64,000 bases of DNA from Letharia columbiana (lineage: Eukaryota > Ascomycota > Lecanoromycetes > Lecanorales > Parmeliaceae), in contig NW_023501044.1 of NCBI RefSeq assembly GCF_014066305.1, forward strand, positions 760,001-824,000, given 5' to 3'. This document shows, one piece after another, positions 50,933 through 63,165 of this stretch. Under the pieces are notes generated by a model that was given only the letters and a program-made list of their open reading frames with translations, did no database searches and was not told where the DNA came from. A program made the position numbers and the translations under genes. The stretch's first letter is position 1; each line of letters opens with the position of its first letter.

Positions 50933-52443
50933 ATTAATATATATAAAAGAATAAGATAGAGCTAAGCTAGAAAATCTTAAATTTATATATATAATTAATT
51001 ATTAATTTAAGATTACTACGCTCTTTAGTTAGACCGACTAAGTTAGCCCGATAGTCCTTTCCGCGCTTTCTTATTAAAAATTTATATATAGAAGTCTTAT
51101 ACTTTAAGATACTCAGCTTACGATAAATATAGTTACTTTATAATTCCTTAAATTATAAAGCTCGCTTTACGCTTTCTAACGCTATAAAAATAATAAAGTT
51201 TAGCCTACTATTGATGGATTAAATAGATATTCAAATATGATAGTTATAGTAGTTATACCAGACGCGTCCGAGATCGAATAATAATCCTTCCACCTATTTG
51301 TGTTTATTCTTTCACTATTCTATCAATTCTATCAATTTTATTAATTCCATCAATATAAACACATTTACCTCTCGGTACCCTCGCACTTAGTTAAATAAGA
51401 GGAGGATCTATAATAGGTGAATGCGGAGAACACTACGGAGAACATTATGGAGACAGTCATCAGCAGCAGTAACACAACAGGCCTACTCTCCACAGTCTTA
51501 TACCAATCCACTCAGCCAGTATAAGAGAAGTCACTACAGCAGGCAAATGCGGAGAATACTACGGAGAAACCAAGCGGCAATAAGGCCCCCAGCACCAAGA
51601 ACACGGCTCAGCTCTCCAAGATCCCACATCATATACTCTCCACGGTTCCACATTAAATCATCACTCAGCAAGCGGAGAACACCACTGTAACTTGGCCTAT
51701 TATCCCCACTGCATTGAGGAGTAAGAGGAGGAACTACAACAGACAAATGCGGAGAACACTGCGGAGAAACCAAGCGGCAACAAGGCCCCCAGCACCAAGA
51801 ACACGGCTTAGCTCTCCAAGATCCCACGTCACATACTCTCCACGGTTCCATATCAAATCATCACTCAGTAAGCGGAGAACACCACTGCAACTTAGTCTGT
51901 CATCCCCACTGTATTAATATGATATATCACTGCAATAACGTCATAAGAGGAGGATCTACTGCGACGATTACAGCCAATTAGGCCTCTGCAGAAGGAATAT
52001 CAGATAATATATATTTAAACGAATTGACAGCTATTTTATTATTCGAATGATTTCACTACGGCAGAAGATAATGTGAGATTCACACCACTAATTGGCATAT
52101 TATCTCCATTTCTTTCCGATATTTCGATACTTCTTACCATAAGGACATAGTCTTTCTCTATTTTTTATAGGCAATTATTACGAATTAATTCTTTATACTT
52201 AATATATCTTTCTAATTAGGCCTTAGCGCGCCTCTCTTCATATATATATATCTATATATTATATAGATTAAATTAATTTTATAGTAATGAAAGTAGATTA
52301 AAAACGTATAATAAGCGATTAGAGTTCGATTTGACTTAGGGCTAGAGCTAAAATTTCATTTAACTTAGAAAAATTCAACTTCATTTAACTTAGAAAAATA
52401 AAAAATCCAACTCTATAAATTTAATTCATAGGCCTTTACTTGT
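50933..52443 (+). mobile_element. E-family element, copy 1 (1.5 kb)
   Basis: Termini are ATTAATATATATAAAAGAAT at the left and ending CCTTTACTTGT at the right. The left 250 bp and right 300 bp are AT-rich, while 51.3-52.1 kb keeps moderate G+C and many CA/TG dinucleotides. The core carries two modules of about 190-230 bp, each with GCGGAGAACACTGCGGAGAA words followed by CCAAGCGGCAA. In the frame that is open in the other copy, this copy has TAA and TAG codons at positions that are CAA and TGG there, as RIP would produce. Subterminal AAGTTAAAT-like words repeat near the right end. It sits at the X/Z junction of the larger repeat. Confidence 0.72.
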
Positions 52444-54460
52444 CTATAATAATATATTATTTTATTACTTATATCGCTATTATATTTATTATTAATTTCT
52501 AAATATTAAATAATAAAATCTATAAATTTTTTAAAATTAAATTCTTAAATAGAATTTTTATTATTATACTTTCTATTATAATAATAATATTCTCTCTCTA
52601 ATTTCGTAATTATATATATATTTAATATATTATTTATAATTTCTTAATTTTTAAGATTTTCTCTAAATTTTAAAAATTTTATTTTATTAATAAATTTATT
52701 ATTTATAGTTATATAGCTATTAACTTTAATAATATTAATTTTAAATATAAAATAAAGAGTATTAAATATATTTAAATTTTTAATAATATCTAATATATAT
52801 TAAAGTATAATTTTAATTTAATTTTTAAAAAATAATTAAAGAAGTAATAATACTCGCTTTCTTTTATTCTCGATAATCTTTTTATAAGAAAATAATAATT
52901 TTTCTTTAAATATATTTAAAGTTGCTTTTATACGCTTAATATTTAAAGAAATATCTCTCTAATCTTAATTATTATTAATAATAAAAAAATCGTTTATAAT
53001 AAGTTCTTTATTAAGTTTATAAAGTTCTTTAATAAATAAAAGTCTCGAATTAATAAAGATATTTTATATATATAATATATTTATATAAGTTATTTAAATA
53101 CTTAAAATATTAAAAAAATAATTAAAATATATATTAAAATAAATCTTTTTAAATCTTCTTTTAATAATATTTATAAGTTATATTTCGTAGTTAATCTTAA
53201 AATAAAATTTTATAAATATTATATTATCTTTAAAAGATAAAAGAATAATTTAATTTATATTAATCTTTAGAGATTATTTAATATTTTCTATAATAACTAT
53301 ATATTTATAATTATCTTTTTAAATAATTTTACTTTATATTTTAATATTTACTTTCTATTAAATAAATTTAATAAATTTATTTTTATTATATTTAAATTTT
53401 TTCTTAATAATATAAAATATAATTATTATTATTATACTTATCTTCGCTTTAATTATAATATAAAATATTAAAATTATAAAATAAAAATCTTTTATCTATT
53501 TAGAGAAATCTATTATAAATATTTAACTTTAATAATAATTTAATTTTTTTTTTTATTTTTTTTATTTTTATAAAAGTATTAAATTAAATTTATTTATATT
53601 AAGAATTATTTATATAATCGCTAACTCGTAATTAAACGAAATATTACTTCTTTTAAAACTTATATTAATTTCTCTTTTAATATTTTTTATTTATATATTA
53701 TTAAATAAATAGATTTTTATTAAACTATATTTAAAGCTATTAATTAAAAAAAATATTAAAATTATATAATTAAAAAATAATTTATAAATTATTAAGATTG
53801 TTTTTATTATATATTCTTAAATAGTAATAAAATTACTATTATCTTTAATATTAAATAATTTAATAATATTTTTTTTAAATCTATATTTTTTATTTTAGAG
53901 AAGAATATATATAATAATATTAAAATAATAATCTATCGTAATAATTACCGGCTTATTAAAATTATTAATTATTCTAAAAATTATCTTCTCTCTTTATTTA
54001 TAATTTTAAAGAAGAATTATTAAAAGAGATAAATAATTTTTATTAAAGATAAAGTTAATAATTTATTTAATTTTATTTAAGATTTTAAAAGAGTTTAATT
54101 AGTAGTCTTAGTTAACTTAAAATCTTTAAAAGAGTAATTATTTAATATATTTAATAATAAAATACTCTCTATAACTTCTATAACGACGTTTTTTAAATTT
54201 ATTACTCGCTCTATAAGTAATTATAACTTAATTTTAATAATAAATTATTTATTTAATATCTTAAAAGTATATAAAAACTTTTTTTAAATCCTTTAATATT
54301 ATTAATAAAAGCCTTCTCTTCTAAATTCTATAAATCTTAAATTTATAAAAAGATTATATTAAACTCTTATTATAAGATATATTAAGAAACTACTATAAGA
54401 AAAAAGTTAACTTACTTATTACTAATAAAATTTAAACTTTAATAAATCTTTTATTAAATA
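52444..54460 (+). repeat. Repeat segment Z, copy 1
   Basis: This segment is collinear with 60,514-62,577. It continues past 54,460 into sequence that matches 63,038-63,165, with the short E element missing here. It therefore serves as the empty site for that insertion. RIP-degraded. Confidence 0.75.
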
Positions 54461-56344
54461 TATATATTTTAGAAGATTAATAGATTTATAAGTTTAAGCG
54501 TAATCTTATAGAGAAAATTATATAATATAAAGCTCGCTAAATTATTTATAGCTTTAAATAATAATAAAAAATTAATTTTAATAAAACTTTTACTTTTATT
54601 ATTAAATCTATAAATTATAAAGTAATTTTTATATTAATAATTATTTTAAATTAAAAATTTAAATAGATAAATATTAAAATTATCTTTTTATATAATAAAA
54701 TTAAAAAGATAATTTATATTACTTAGCTTATTAGCTTTAAAATTAAAAATTAAAAAAATAAGATATATAAATTTATTAAGATACTTTACGATCTAAAGTA
54801 ATTCTCTAAAATTTAATATAATATCCTTATAATTCATTTAAAAAAATTAAATTTTAAATTTATTATTATTAATTTCTCTATATTTATTAATAATAATATT
54901 ATTATTACTATTTATATAGATAATATTCTACTTATAAATCTTAATAAAATTAAAATATAAAGTATTAAGAATAAGCTTAATAAGAAGTTCGAGATAATTA
55001 ATTTAAAATCTTATATTTATTATTTTAATATAATAATTATTAAAAATTATATTAATCAAATTCTACGCTTTAACTAAAAAGATTATATTAAAATTTTTTT
55101 AAAGAAATATAATATATTAAGCTTTATATTATCGCTTACTTTTATTAATAATAATAAATTCTATATCGCTAAAAATAATTTTACTTCTATTAATTAATCT
55201 CGCTATATTTATTAATTAATTATAAAATTATTTATATATATAATATTAGATATTTAATTTAATATTATATTTATTATTTTAATAATCTTTAGATATATTT
55301 TAAATTTTAATAAATTTTATTAAAAGATTATTAAGCGTATTTTTTAATATTTAAATAATATTAAAAATTAATAATTAATATTTAGAGAAGATTTAAAATT
55401 ACTTACTAATTATATAAACGCGAATTAAATAAATAATTAAAATACTTAATATTCTATCTTCAATTATATTTTTAATATAAATAATATTATTATTAATTAA
55501 TTATCGAAATAGTAATCTATTATAATATTATTATCTTATAAAATTAAATATATTAATTAAATATAGATTATTAAAAAGATAATTTAATTATATAAATTTC
55601 TTAATTAATTTAACTCTAGCGCTAAATATATATAGATTATTATTATTTATTATAATAATTAAAGTATTATAATCTTTATTAAAAATTCTTAATTTTATAT
55701 ATATATTAAATATATTAATATTTAATATTACTATATATAAAAATAAATTATTATTAATATTATTACTTTTAAATATATTTCTATCGAATAATAAATAATT
55801 AATAAACTTATTAAGATATTATTTAAGAATAAATTTAAGAAATTTTATATACTAATTAAGCTAGAATATCGTTTATAATATTACTTATTTAAAAGAGCTA
55901 ACTTTAAAAGAGCTATTTTATTAATTTCTATAGTTTAAATAATCTATCTAAATCGCCCGTTAAACCTTAGACTTAATACTCTATAAACTTATTATTTTAT
56001 ATTAAAATAGCTATTTCTTTAGCGCTATTATCGCTATTATAATTAAATCTTTAAAGCTTTTTTAAAATACTTTTATCTATATTATTATTACTATTAACTA
56101 CTATTATTAAAAAATTAAATATTTAAAATAATCTTATAGAAGCTTTATAACTAATTATAATATATAAAATAAAGAATTTCTTTTAATTATTTTATTTAGT
56201 TATTTTTATAAATATCCTTTAATTTTAAATTAATTAATTTTTAATATATATTAAATAGCCTAAAAATAAAATATCTAAAAAATCATTTTTTAATAAAAAA
56301 TGAAATTTAGAGTTTAATATAATTATTTTTAGATTTCGATTTTT

Positions 56345-56570
56345 TATTTTAATTATTTAATATTAAATTTACTTTAATTACTTAGCTCTAACTTTACTTT
56401 AATTATTTAATATTAAACTTACTTTAACTATCTAACTTAAACTTTACTTTAATTATTTAATATTAAACTTACTTTAATTATTTAACTTAAACTTTACTTT
56501 AACTATTCGATATTAAAACTTATTTTAATTATTTAACTTAAACTTTACTTTAATTATTCGATATTAAACT
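56345..56570. repeat. 50-bp tandem repeat, about 5 copies
   Basis: AATTATTTAATATTAAA-type words recur at 56,351, 56,401, 56,451, 56,501 and about 56,552. Each is followed by ACTTAAACTTTACTTT-like sequence. The same AAGTTAAA words occur near one end of the E elements. Confidence 0.75.
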
Positions 56571-56690
56571 CTTATAAAAATCGACTAAGTTATTTTTATC
56601 TTATTTATTTAATTTTAATATCGTTAGCGTTAAACTTCGTATTTACTAAATTTTACATATAAAAGAATATATATAAAGAGAAGTATTAGA

Positions 56691-56833
56691 ATTCGAATTA
56701 TATAATTCTTAGTATCTTAGTAATTATATAATATAGTTATATAATACGTCTTAATATATTTATATCTAGTTACTCTTTTCTTTTATAGAACTCTCTAGTT
56801 AATATAACTAAGTGTTCTATCTTATATTCTAAT
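56691..56833. repeat. Truncated copy of the 0.89-kb unit
   Basis: The first ~140 bp of the unit found at 47,171 and 48,258 recur here and join directly to segment X. Compared with copy 1, about 740 bp is missing at this junction. Confidence 0.7.
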
Positions 56834-58628
56834 AATAATCTTATAAAGAAGCTTTAGTTAAATCTAATAAGCGAGCGAAGTAAAATTATAAATAATTTTA
56901 TATTTAATTTTAATTAATTTTTTTAATAAAAGAGCTAATTAATAGATAGTATTATATTATAAATATAATAGAGAGTAATTAAGATAATTACGATAATAGT
57001 ATAAAAAATAAAATTTAATTAAACTCTCTTTTAAATATAAAAAAAGATAATATTTTATTAAATAATTATATATTTATATTATATTTCTTCTTAATATTTA
57101 TAAATTAAAGTTTATCTCTTTAAAGTATTATCGATTATATTATAAATTATAATATAAATTTTTTTTTTAAATAACGCTTTAAATTATATCGAGCTAATTT
57201 TAGAGCTTAATAAGACTTTCTCTATACGCTTTAAATAATTATAAATATTTTAAATATAAATAATATCGATAGCGAGTATACTTTAATTTTTTATATTAAT
57301 TTTATTATTATATCGAGTTAATTTATTTTTGAATTATTATTAGAGTTAATTTTAGATAAAGAGCTCTTTAAATTTATAATAAAGCTAGTTTTATTAATAT
57401 TATTTATTTTATTTATTTTATTAAGCTTTAATATATTATAAATCTTATTTTTAAATTTAAACTTTTATTAAAGTTTTATTTTATTAAACTTTAAAAATTA
57501 AATTTTTTTTTATAAATAGTATTATATCTATTAAATATATTAATATTAAATTTTAATTAATTTAAGTTAACTCTATTAAATTCTTATATTTAAAAATACT
57601 TTTAATTATTATAAATAAAAATAAGATATATAAGATTTCTTTATTCTATTAGATCTTTAATATTATATTAAAATTAATATAATTTAATTAATCTCTTATT
57701 TAGCGATTATTATAAAAATTATAATTAAATAATAATTTATAAAAAATATTTTTAAGATTATTATTAATATAAATATTATAATATAAATTAAAGTATAATA
57801 TAAACTCTATATTATAATAAAAACTTATTATAAAAATAATTTATATAATTTTATTAAGAGCTATATTAACGCTATAATTATTTAAAAGAATTAAAAAAAA
57901 ATCTTATAAATTGAATATTTTTAATTTTATTATTTAAAGACTAAAGTCTCTTAATTTTATTATTTATAAAAATAAATTATAGATCTATATTAATTAATTT
58001 ATTAATCTATTATATAAGATTAATAGCTTATCTAAAAAAATTCTCTTTATTATTAATAAAAATTAAAAAATTTATTATTTTTATAAGAGTTTAGATAGCT
58101 AGTATACTTAATATTATAAGATTTATAATTAAAATTATAATTTTTATAATAAAGATAAATCTTCTAAATTTATATTAATTTATATTAAAATATAAAAATT
58201 TAATATTATCTCTAATTCTATTATTTTTATTAAGTTCTTTAATATTTATATAATAATTATCTATATTAAAATAAATATTTATATTCTTATTTCTATAATA
58301 TCTATATTAATTAAATATTATATTTAAAATAATATTAATTCTATTAATTTTTATATCTAAATATAAATTTATAAATTCTATATTATTTATAATAAAAACT
58401 TTTATTTTATTAAAAAGTACTCGAAATAATTAAAGCGTAAACGCGTTTATAAAAAAATTTAAATTTCTAAAAATAAAAATTATAATAATTATAATAATTA
58501 AGATAAAAAAGATAATTAAAAAGATAGTAATATTAATATTAAATTTAAATTTAAAAAATTTAAAAGAAAAAAGAATTAATTTTTTAATATTAGAATAATT
58601 ATTATAATTACTTAATCTATTATAATAT
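56834..58628 (+). repeat. Repeat segment X, copy 2
   Basis: The 1.795-kb segment is collinear with 49,141-50,932, and the lengths differ by only 3 bp. A 75-codon frame at 58,430-58,657 consists almost only of Ile, Asn, Phe and Lys and is a product of base composition. Confidence 0.8.
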
Positions 58629-58978
58629 ATAAATAAAGGCCTATAAATTAAATTCATAGAGTTAAATTTTTCATTTTTCTAAGTTAAATAAAGTTAAATT
58701 TTTCTAAGTTAAATCGAATTTTTACTCTAGTTCTAAGTTAAATCGAACTCTAATCGCTTACTATACATTTTTAATCTACTTCCATCACTATAAAATTAAT
58801 TTAATCTATATAGTATAGATATATATATGCGAAGAGAGGCGCGCTAAGGTTTAATTAGGAAGGTATATCGAGTGTAAAGGATTGATTCGTAATAATTACC
58901 TATAAAAAACAGAGAAAGGCCATATTCTCATGACAAGAAGTATCGAAATACCGGAAAGAAATGGAGATAACGTATCAA

Positions 58979-59593
58979 TTAGTGGTGTGAATCCCACAAT
59001 ATCTTCTGCCGCAGTGAAATCTTTCGAATAATAAGATAGCTGTAGACATCAGACGGTTTCAATTCATCCAAATATACATGGTCCGATGTCCCTCCTGTAG
59101 AGGCCCAATTGACTATGATCATCGCAGTAGATCCTCCTCTTATAACGTTATTGCAGTGATGTACCATATTAATATAGTGGGGATGACAGGCCAAGTTGCA
59201 GTGGTGTTCTCCGCTTGCTGAGTGATGATTTGACGTGGGATCTTGGAGAGCTAAGCCGTGTTCTTGACGATGGTGGCCTTGTTGCCGCTTGGTTTCTCCG
59301 CAGTGTTCTCCGTAGTGTTCTCCGCAGTGTTCTCCGTAGTGTTCTCCGCAGTGTTCTCCGCATTTGCCTGTTGTAGTTCCTCCTCTTACTCCCTCCTCTT
59401 GTAGAGTATCAGACTGAGTGGCTAGCTGAGTGGCTGACTGAGTGGATGACTGATATAACGTGGGATCTTGGAGAGCTGAGCCGTGTTCTTGACGATGGTG
59501 GCCTTGTTGCCGCTTGGTTTCTCCGCAGTGTTCTCCATAGTGTTCTCCGCAGTGTTCTCCGCATTTGCCTGTTGTAGTTCCTCCTCTTACTCC
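58979..59593 (-). CDS. Open frame with Cys/Tyr-Gly-Glu-His repeats in E element (putative, possibly partial)
   Basis: Read codon by codon, the minus strand is open for 204 codons from 59,593 (just after a TAA) to the TAA at 58,979. There is no ATG until near 59,168, so the true start may be upstream, lost to mutation, or in another exon. The product has two modules. Each has RGGTTTGKCGEH, tandem CGEH/YGEH tetrapeptides, TKRQQGHHRQEHG and ALQDPT. A spacer of TQSATQLATQS-type repeats separates them. A non-repetitive tail of about 60 residues follows, with HHCNLACHPHYINM, AMIIVNWAS and DHVYLDELKPSDVYSYL. The Cys/His density suggests metal binding, but no known family is recognised. It could also be a minisatellite that happens to lack stops. 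A 64-codon frame with Arg-Arg-Thr-Leu repeats overlaps it in another phase and looks less protein-like. Confidence 0.4.
   Translation of the reverse strand, partial: GVRGGTTTGKCGEHCGEHYGEHCGETKRQQGHHRQEHGSALQDPTLYQSSTQSATQLATQSDTLQEEGVRGGTTTGKCGEHCGEHYGEHCGEHYGEHCGETKRQQGHHRQEHGLALQDPTSNHHSASGEHHCNLACHPHYINMVHHCNNVIRGGSTAMIIVNWASTGGTSDHVYLDELKPSDVYSYLIIRKISLRQKILWDSHH
59293..59363. repeat. 12-bp tandem array inside E copy 2
   Basis: Six copies of TTCTCCG(C/T)AGTG lie head to tail and alternate C and T at one position. On the other strand this encodes alternating CGEH and YGEH. A shorter array of the same unit lies at about 59,519-59,563. Confidence 0.85.
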
Positions 59594-60513
59594 TTAATAC
59601 AGTGGGGATAACAGGCTAAGTTGCAGTGGTGTTCTCCGTGGGATCTTGGAGAGCTGAGCCGTGTTCTTGATGCTGGGGGCCCTGTTACCGCTTAATTTCT
59701 CCGCAATATTCTCCGCATTCGCCTACTGTATTGACTTCTCTTACACTAGCTAAGTAAATTAATATAAGACCGTAGAGAGTAGACCTATTATATTACTGCT
59801 GCTGATAACTATCTCCGCAATATTCTCCGTAGTATTCTCCGCATTCGCCTATTGTAGATCCTTCTCTTATTTAATTAAGTGCGAGGGTACCGAGGGTAAA
59901 TATATTTATATTAATGAAATTGGTAGAATTGATAAAATTGATAGAATAATAGAAAAATTATTATTCGATCTCGGACGCGTTTGATATAACTATAATATTT
60001 GAATATCAATTTAACTCACTTATCGCTGGCTTAAGAGGAGTATATAGGGGAGGACATATCCGTTCGAGCTCTTTTTAAGAGCCTTTTAACGCGTTTAATG
60101 AAATTAATAGAATTAGTAAAGTAATGAAAGAATAATAGTTACATAAATAGGTGAAAGAATTATTATTCGATCTCGGACGCGTCTAATATAACTACTATAA
60201 CTATTATATTTAAATATTTAATTTAATCTATTAATAGTAGATTAAACTTTATAATTTTTATAGCGTTAGAAAGCGTAAAGCGAGCTTTATAATTTAAGAA
60301 ATTATAAAGTAACTATATATATCGTAAGCTAAGTACTTTAAAGTATAAAACTTTTTATATATAAATTTTTAATAAGAAAAGCGCGAAAGAATTATCGGGC
60401 TAACTTAGTCGATCTAATTAAAAAGCGTATAGAATCTAAATTAATAATTAGCTATATATATAAATTCAAGATTTTTAAGCTTAGCTCTATCTTATTCTAT
60501 TATATATACTAAT

Positions 60514-62577
60514 TACTTTATTATAATATATTACTTTATTACTTATATTACTATTATATTTATTATTAATTTTTAAATATTAAATATTAAAATTTATTAA
60601 AATTTTAAAATTAAACTTTTAAATAAAGTCTTTATTATTATATTTTAATTATAATAATAATATTCTCTCTCTAGCTTTATAATTATACTTATATTTAATA
60701 TATTATTTATAATTTCTTAATTTTTAAAATCTTTTTAAATTTTAGAAATTTTATTTTATTAATAAATTTATTAATAATAATTATATAATTATTAATTTTA
60801 ATAATATTAATTTTAAATATAAAATAAAGAATATTAAATATATTTAAATTTTTAATAATATCTAATATATATTAGAGTATAATTTTAATTTAATTTTTAA
60901 AAAATAATTAAAGAAGTAATAATACTCGCTTTCTTTTATTCTTAATAATTTTTTTATAAAAAAATAAAATTTTTTTTAAATATATTTAAAATTATTTTTA
61001 TACGCTTAATATTTAAGAGAATATCTCTCTAATTTTAATTATTATTAATAAAGAAATTCTTATTTATAATAAGTTCTTTATTAAATCTATAAAGCTCTTT
61101 AATAAGTAAGAGTCTCGAATTAATAAGAATATTCTATATATATAATATATTTATATAAATTATTTAGATATTTAGAATATTAGGAAAATAACTAAAATAT
61201 ATATTAAAATAAATCTTTTTAAATCTTTTTTTAATAATATTTATAAATTATATTTCGTAATTAATCTTAAAATAAAGCTTTATAAATATTATATTATTTT
61301 TAAAAGATAAAAAAATAATTTAATTTATATTAATCTCTAGAGATTATTTAATATTTTTTATAATAATTATATATTTATAATTATCTTTTTAAATAATTTT
61401 ACTCTATATTTTAATATTTATTCTTTATTAAATAAATTTAATAAATTTATTTTTATTATATTTAAATTTTTTCTTAATAATATAAAATATAATAATTATT
61501 ATTATACTCGCTTTTATTTTAATTATAATATAAAATATTAGAATTATAAAATAAAAGTCTTTTATTTATTTAGAAAAATTATTTAAGAAGATATTATATT
61601 AAGAAATTCTTAAATAAATAAAAAGTTTAAATAATTAGATATTATTATTTAATATAAAATTAATATAATATTTAAAAAAAGCGATTTATTATAGAAATAT
61701 TAAATTAAATTTATTTATATTAGAAACTATTTATATTATTATTAACTCGTAATTAAATAAGATATTATTCTTTTTAAGATTTATATTAGTTTTCTTTTAA
61801 TATTTCTTATCTATATATTATTAAATAAATAAATTTCTATTAAATTATATTTAAAGCTATTAATTAAAAAAAATATTAAAATTATATAATTAAAAAATAA
61901 TTTATAAACTATTAAAATTATTTTAATTATATACTTTTAAATAATAATAAAATTATTATTATTTTTAATATTAAATAATTTAATAATTTTTTTTTAAGTT
62001 TATACTCTTTATTTTAGAGGAGAATATATATAATAATATTAAAATAATAGTCTATTATAATAATTATCGGCTTATTAAAATTATTAATTATCTCGAGAAT
62101 TATCTTTTCTCTTTATTTATAATTTTAAAAGAGAATTATTAAAAGAGATAAGTAACTTTCGTTAAAGATAAAGCTAATAACTTATTTCTATTTAAATTCT
62201 TAAAAAAGCTTAATTAGTAGTCTTAGTTAATTTAAAGTCTTTAGAAAAATAATTATTTAATATATTTAGTAATAAAATACTCTTTATAGCCTCTATAACG
62301 ACGCCTTTTAAATCTATTATTTATTTTATAAATAATTATAATCTAATTTTAGCGATAAGTTATTTATTCGATATCTTAAAAGTATATAAAGAATTCTTTT
62401 TAGATCCTCTAGCGCTATTAATAAAAGTCTCTTCTTTTAAATTCTATAAATCTTCAATCTATAAAAAAGCTATATCGAACTCTTATTATAAAATATATTA
62501 GAAAATTATTATAAAAAAAGAAGTTAATTTATTTATTATTAATAAGACTTAGACTCTAGTAAATCTTTTATTAAATA
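60514..62577 (+). repeat. Repeat segment Z, copy 2 (first part)
   Basis: The segment is collinear with 52,444-54,460, apart from a replaced stretch of about 100 bp near 61,580-61,690. It is interrupted at 62,577 by the short E element and resumes at 63,038-63,165. Confidence 0.75.
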
Positions 62578-63037
62578 CGAGTAAAGGCCTATGAATTAAT
62601 TTTATAATTATTTTTTTAATTAGGGCTATCGAGTAAGTAGATAAGCGATCTTTAATGAGCGAACTTTAGTGAAGCGAACTTTGGTAAGCGATATTTGACT
62701 TCCTTACGCTTTAATAATTATAAGACTAAATTTCAAAGTTCTTAAAAATTCGGAAAGCACAAATAGCGCTTCAAAAATTAAAAAAAGATCTCAAAATACT
62801 AATAGAAAATAAAAAAGTTATTCCATGTGTTAATAATATACACCTATTTTTTTGATGAGGGAGGCGCGCACTGCGCGGGAGGGCGAGATTTTGATGGTTG
62901 CGGACGCTAATTTATTTACCCGCGATGAGTTAGCCGGTCTAGCCAAAAAGCGTAGAGGACCCGAATTTATGATTGGCTGTATATACAAATTCAAGGTTTT
63001 CTAGCTTAGCTCTACCTTATTCTTTTATATATACTAA
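62578..63037 (-). mobile_element. Short E-family element (460 bp)
   Basis: It has the same two termini as the large E copies: CGAGTAAAGGCCTATGAATT at the left and AGCTTAGCTCTACCTTATTC plus TTTTATATATACTAA at the right. The coding core is missing. It retains GC-rich words such as GGGAGGCGCGCACTGCGCGG, so it is less RIP-affected than its surroundings. The matching uninterrupted sequence in Z copy 1 (near 54,460) shows insertion within a TATATATA run without an obvious target duplication. It behaves like a deletion derivative or MITE-like relative of E. Confidence 0.75.
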
Positions 63038-63165
63038 TATATATTTTAAGAGATTAATAGATTTATAAGCTTAAGCGTAATTTTATAGAGAAGATTATAT
63101 AATATAAAGCTCGCTAAATTATTCGCGATTTTAAATAATAAGAAGAAATCGACTTTAACGAAATC
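63038..63165 (+). repeat. Repeat segment Z, copy 2 (continuation)
   Basis: Collinear with 54,461-54,590 of copy 1; similarity stops sharply at 63,165, where a new sequence begins with TGTTATAG. Confidence 0.65.

Larger units (their letters stand above)
58629..60513 (-). mobile_element. E-family element, copy 2 (1.9 kb)
   Basis: It runs opposite to copy 1. The left end is ATAAATAAAGGCCTATAAAT and the right end is CTTATTCT followed by ATTATATATACTAAT. It is longer than copy 1 because it carries an extra repeat module. Its core (58.9-59.8 kb) is the least AT-rich DNA in the right half and preserves a long open frame on the minus strand. Words such as GCGAGGGTACCGAGGGTAAA near 59,880 match copy 1 at 51,370 in reverse. 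A short array in an intermodule spacer (about 59,410-59,450) repeats GAGTGGCT-type words. Confidence 0.75.

Noticed and set aside
51421..51917. Arg-Arg-Thr-Leu repeat frames of 89 and 67 codons in E copy 1
   Set aside because: They lie in a different phase from the long frame of copy 2. They do not extend into the non-repetitive tail, so the CGEH phase is preferred.
58430..58657. 75-codon frame made of Ile, Asn, Phe and Lys
   Set aside because: It is a product of extreme A+T content. The same segment in X copy 1 is not open.
62578..63037. Helitron assignment for the E family
   Set aside because: CTAA next to T and the lack of target duplication fit, but no TC start and no stable hairpin before the end were found, so the class is left open.
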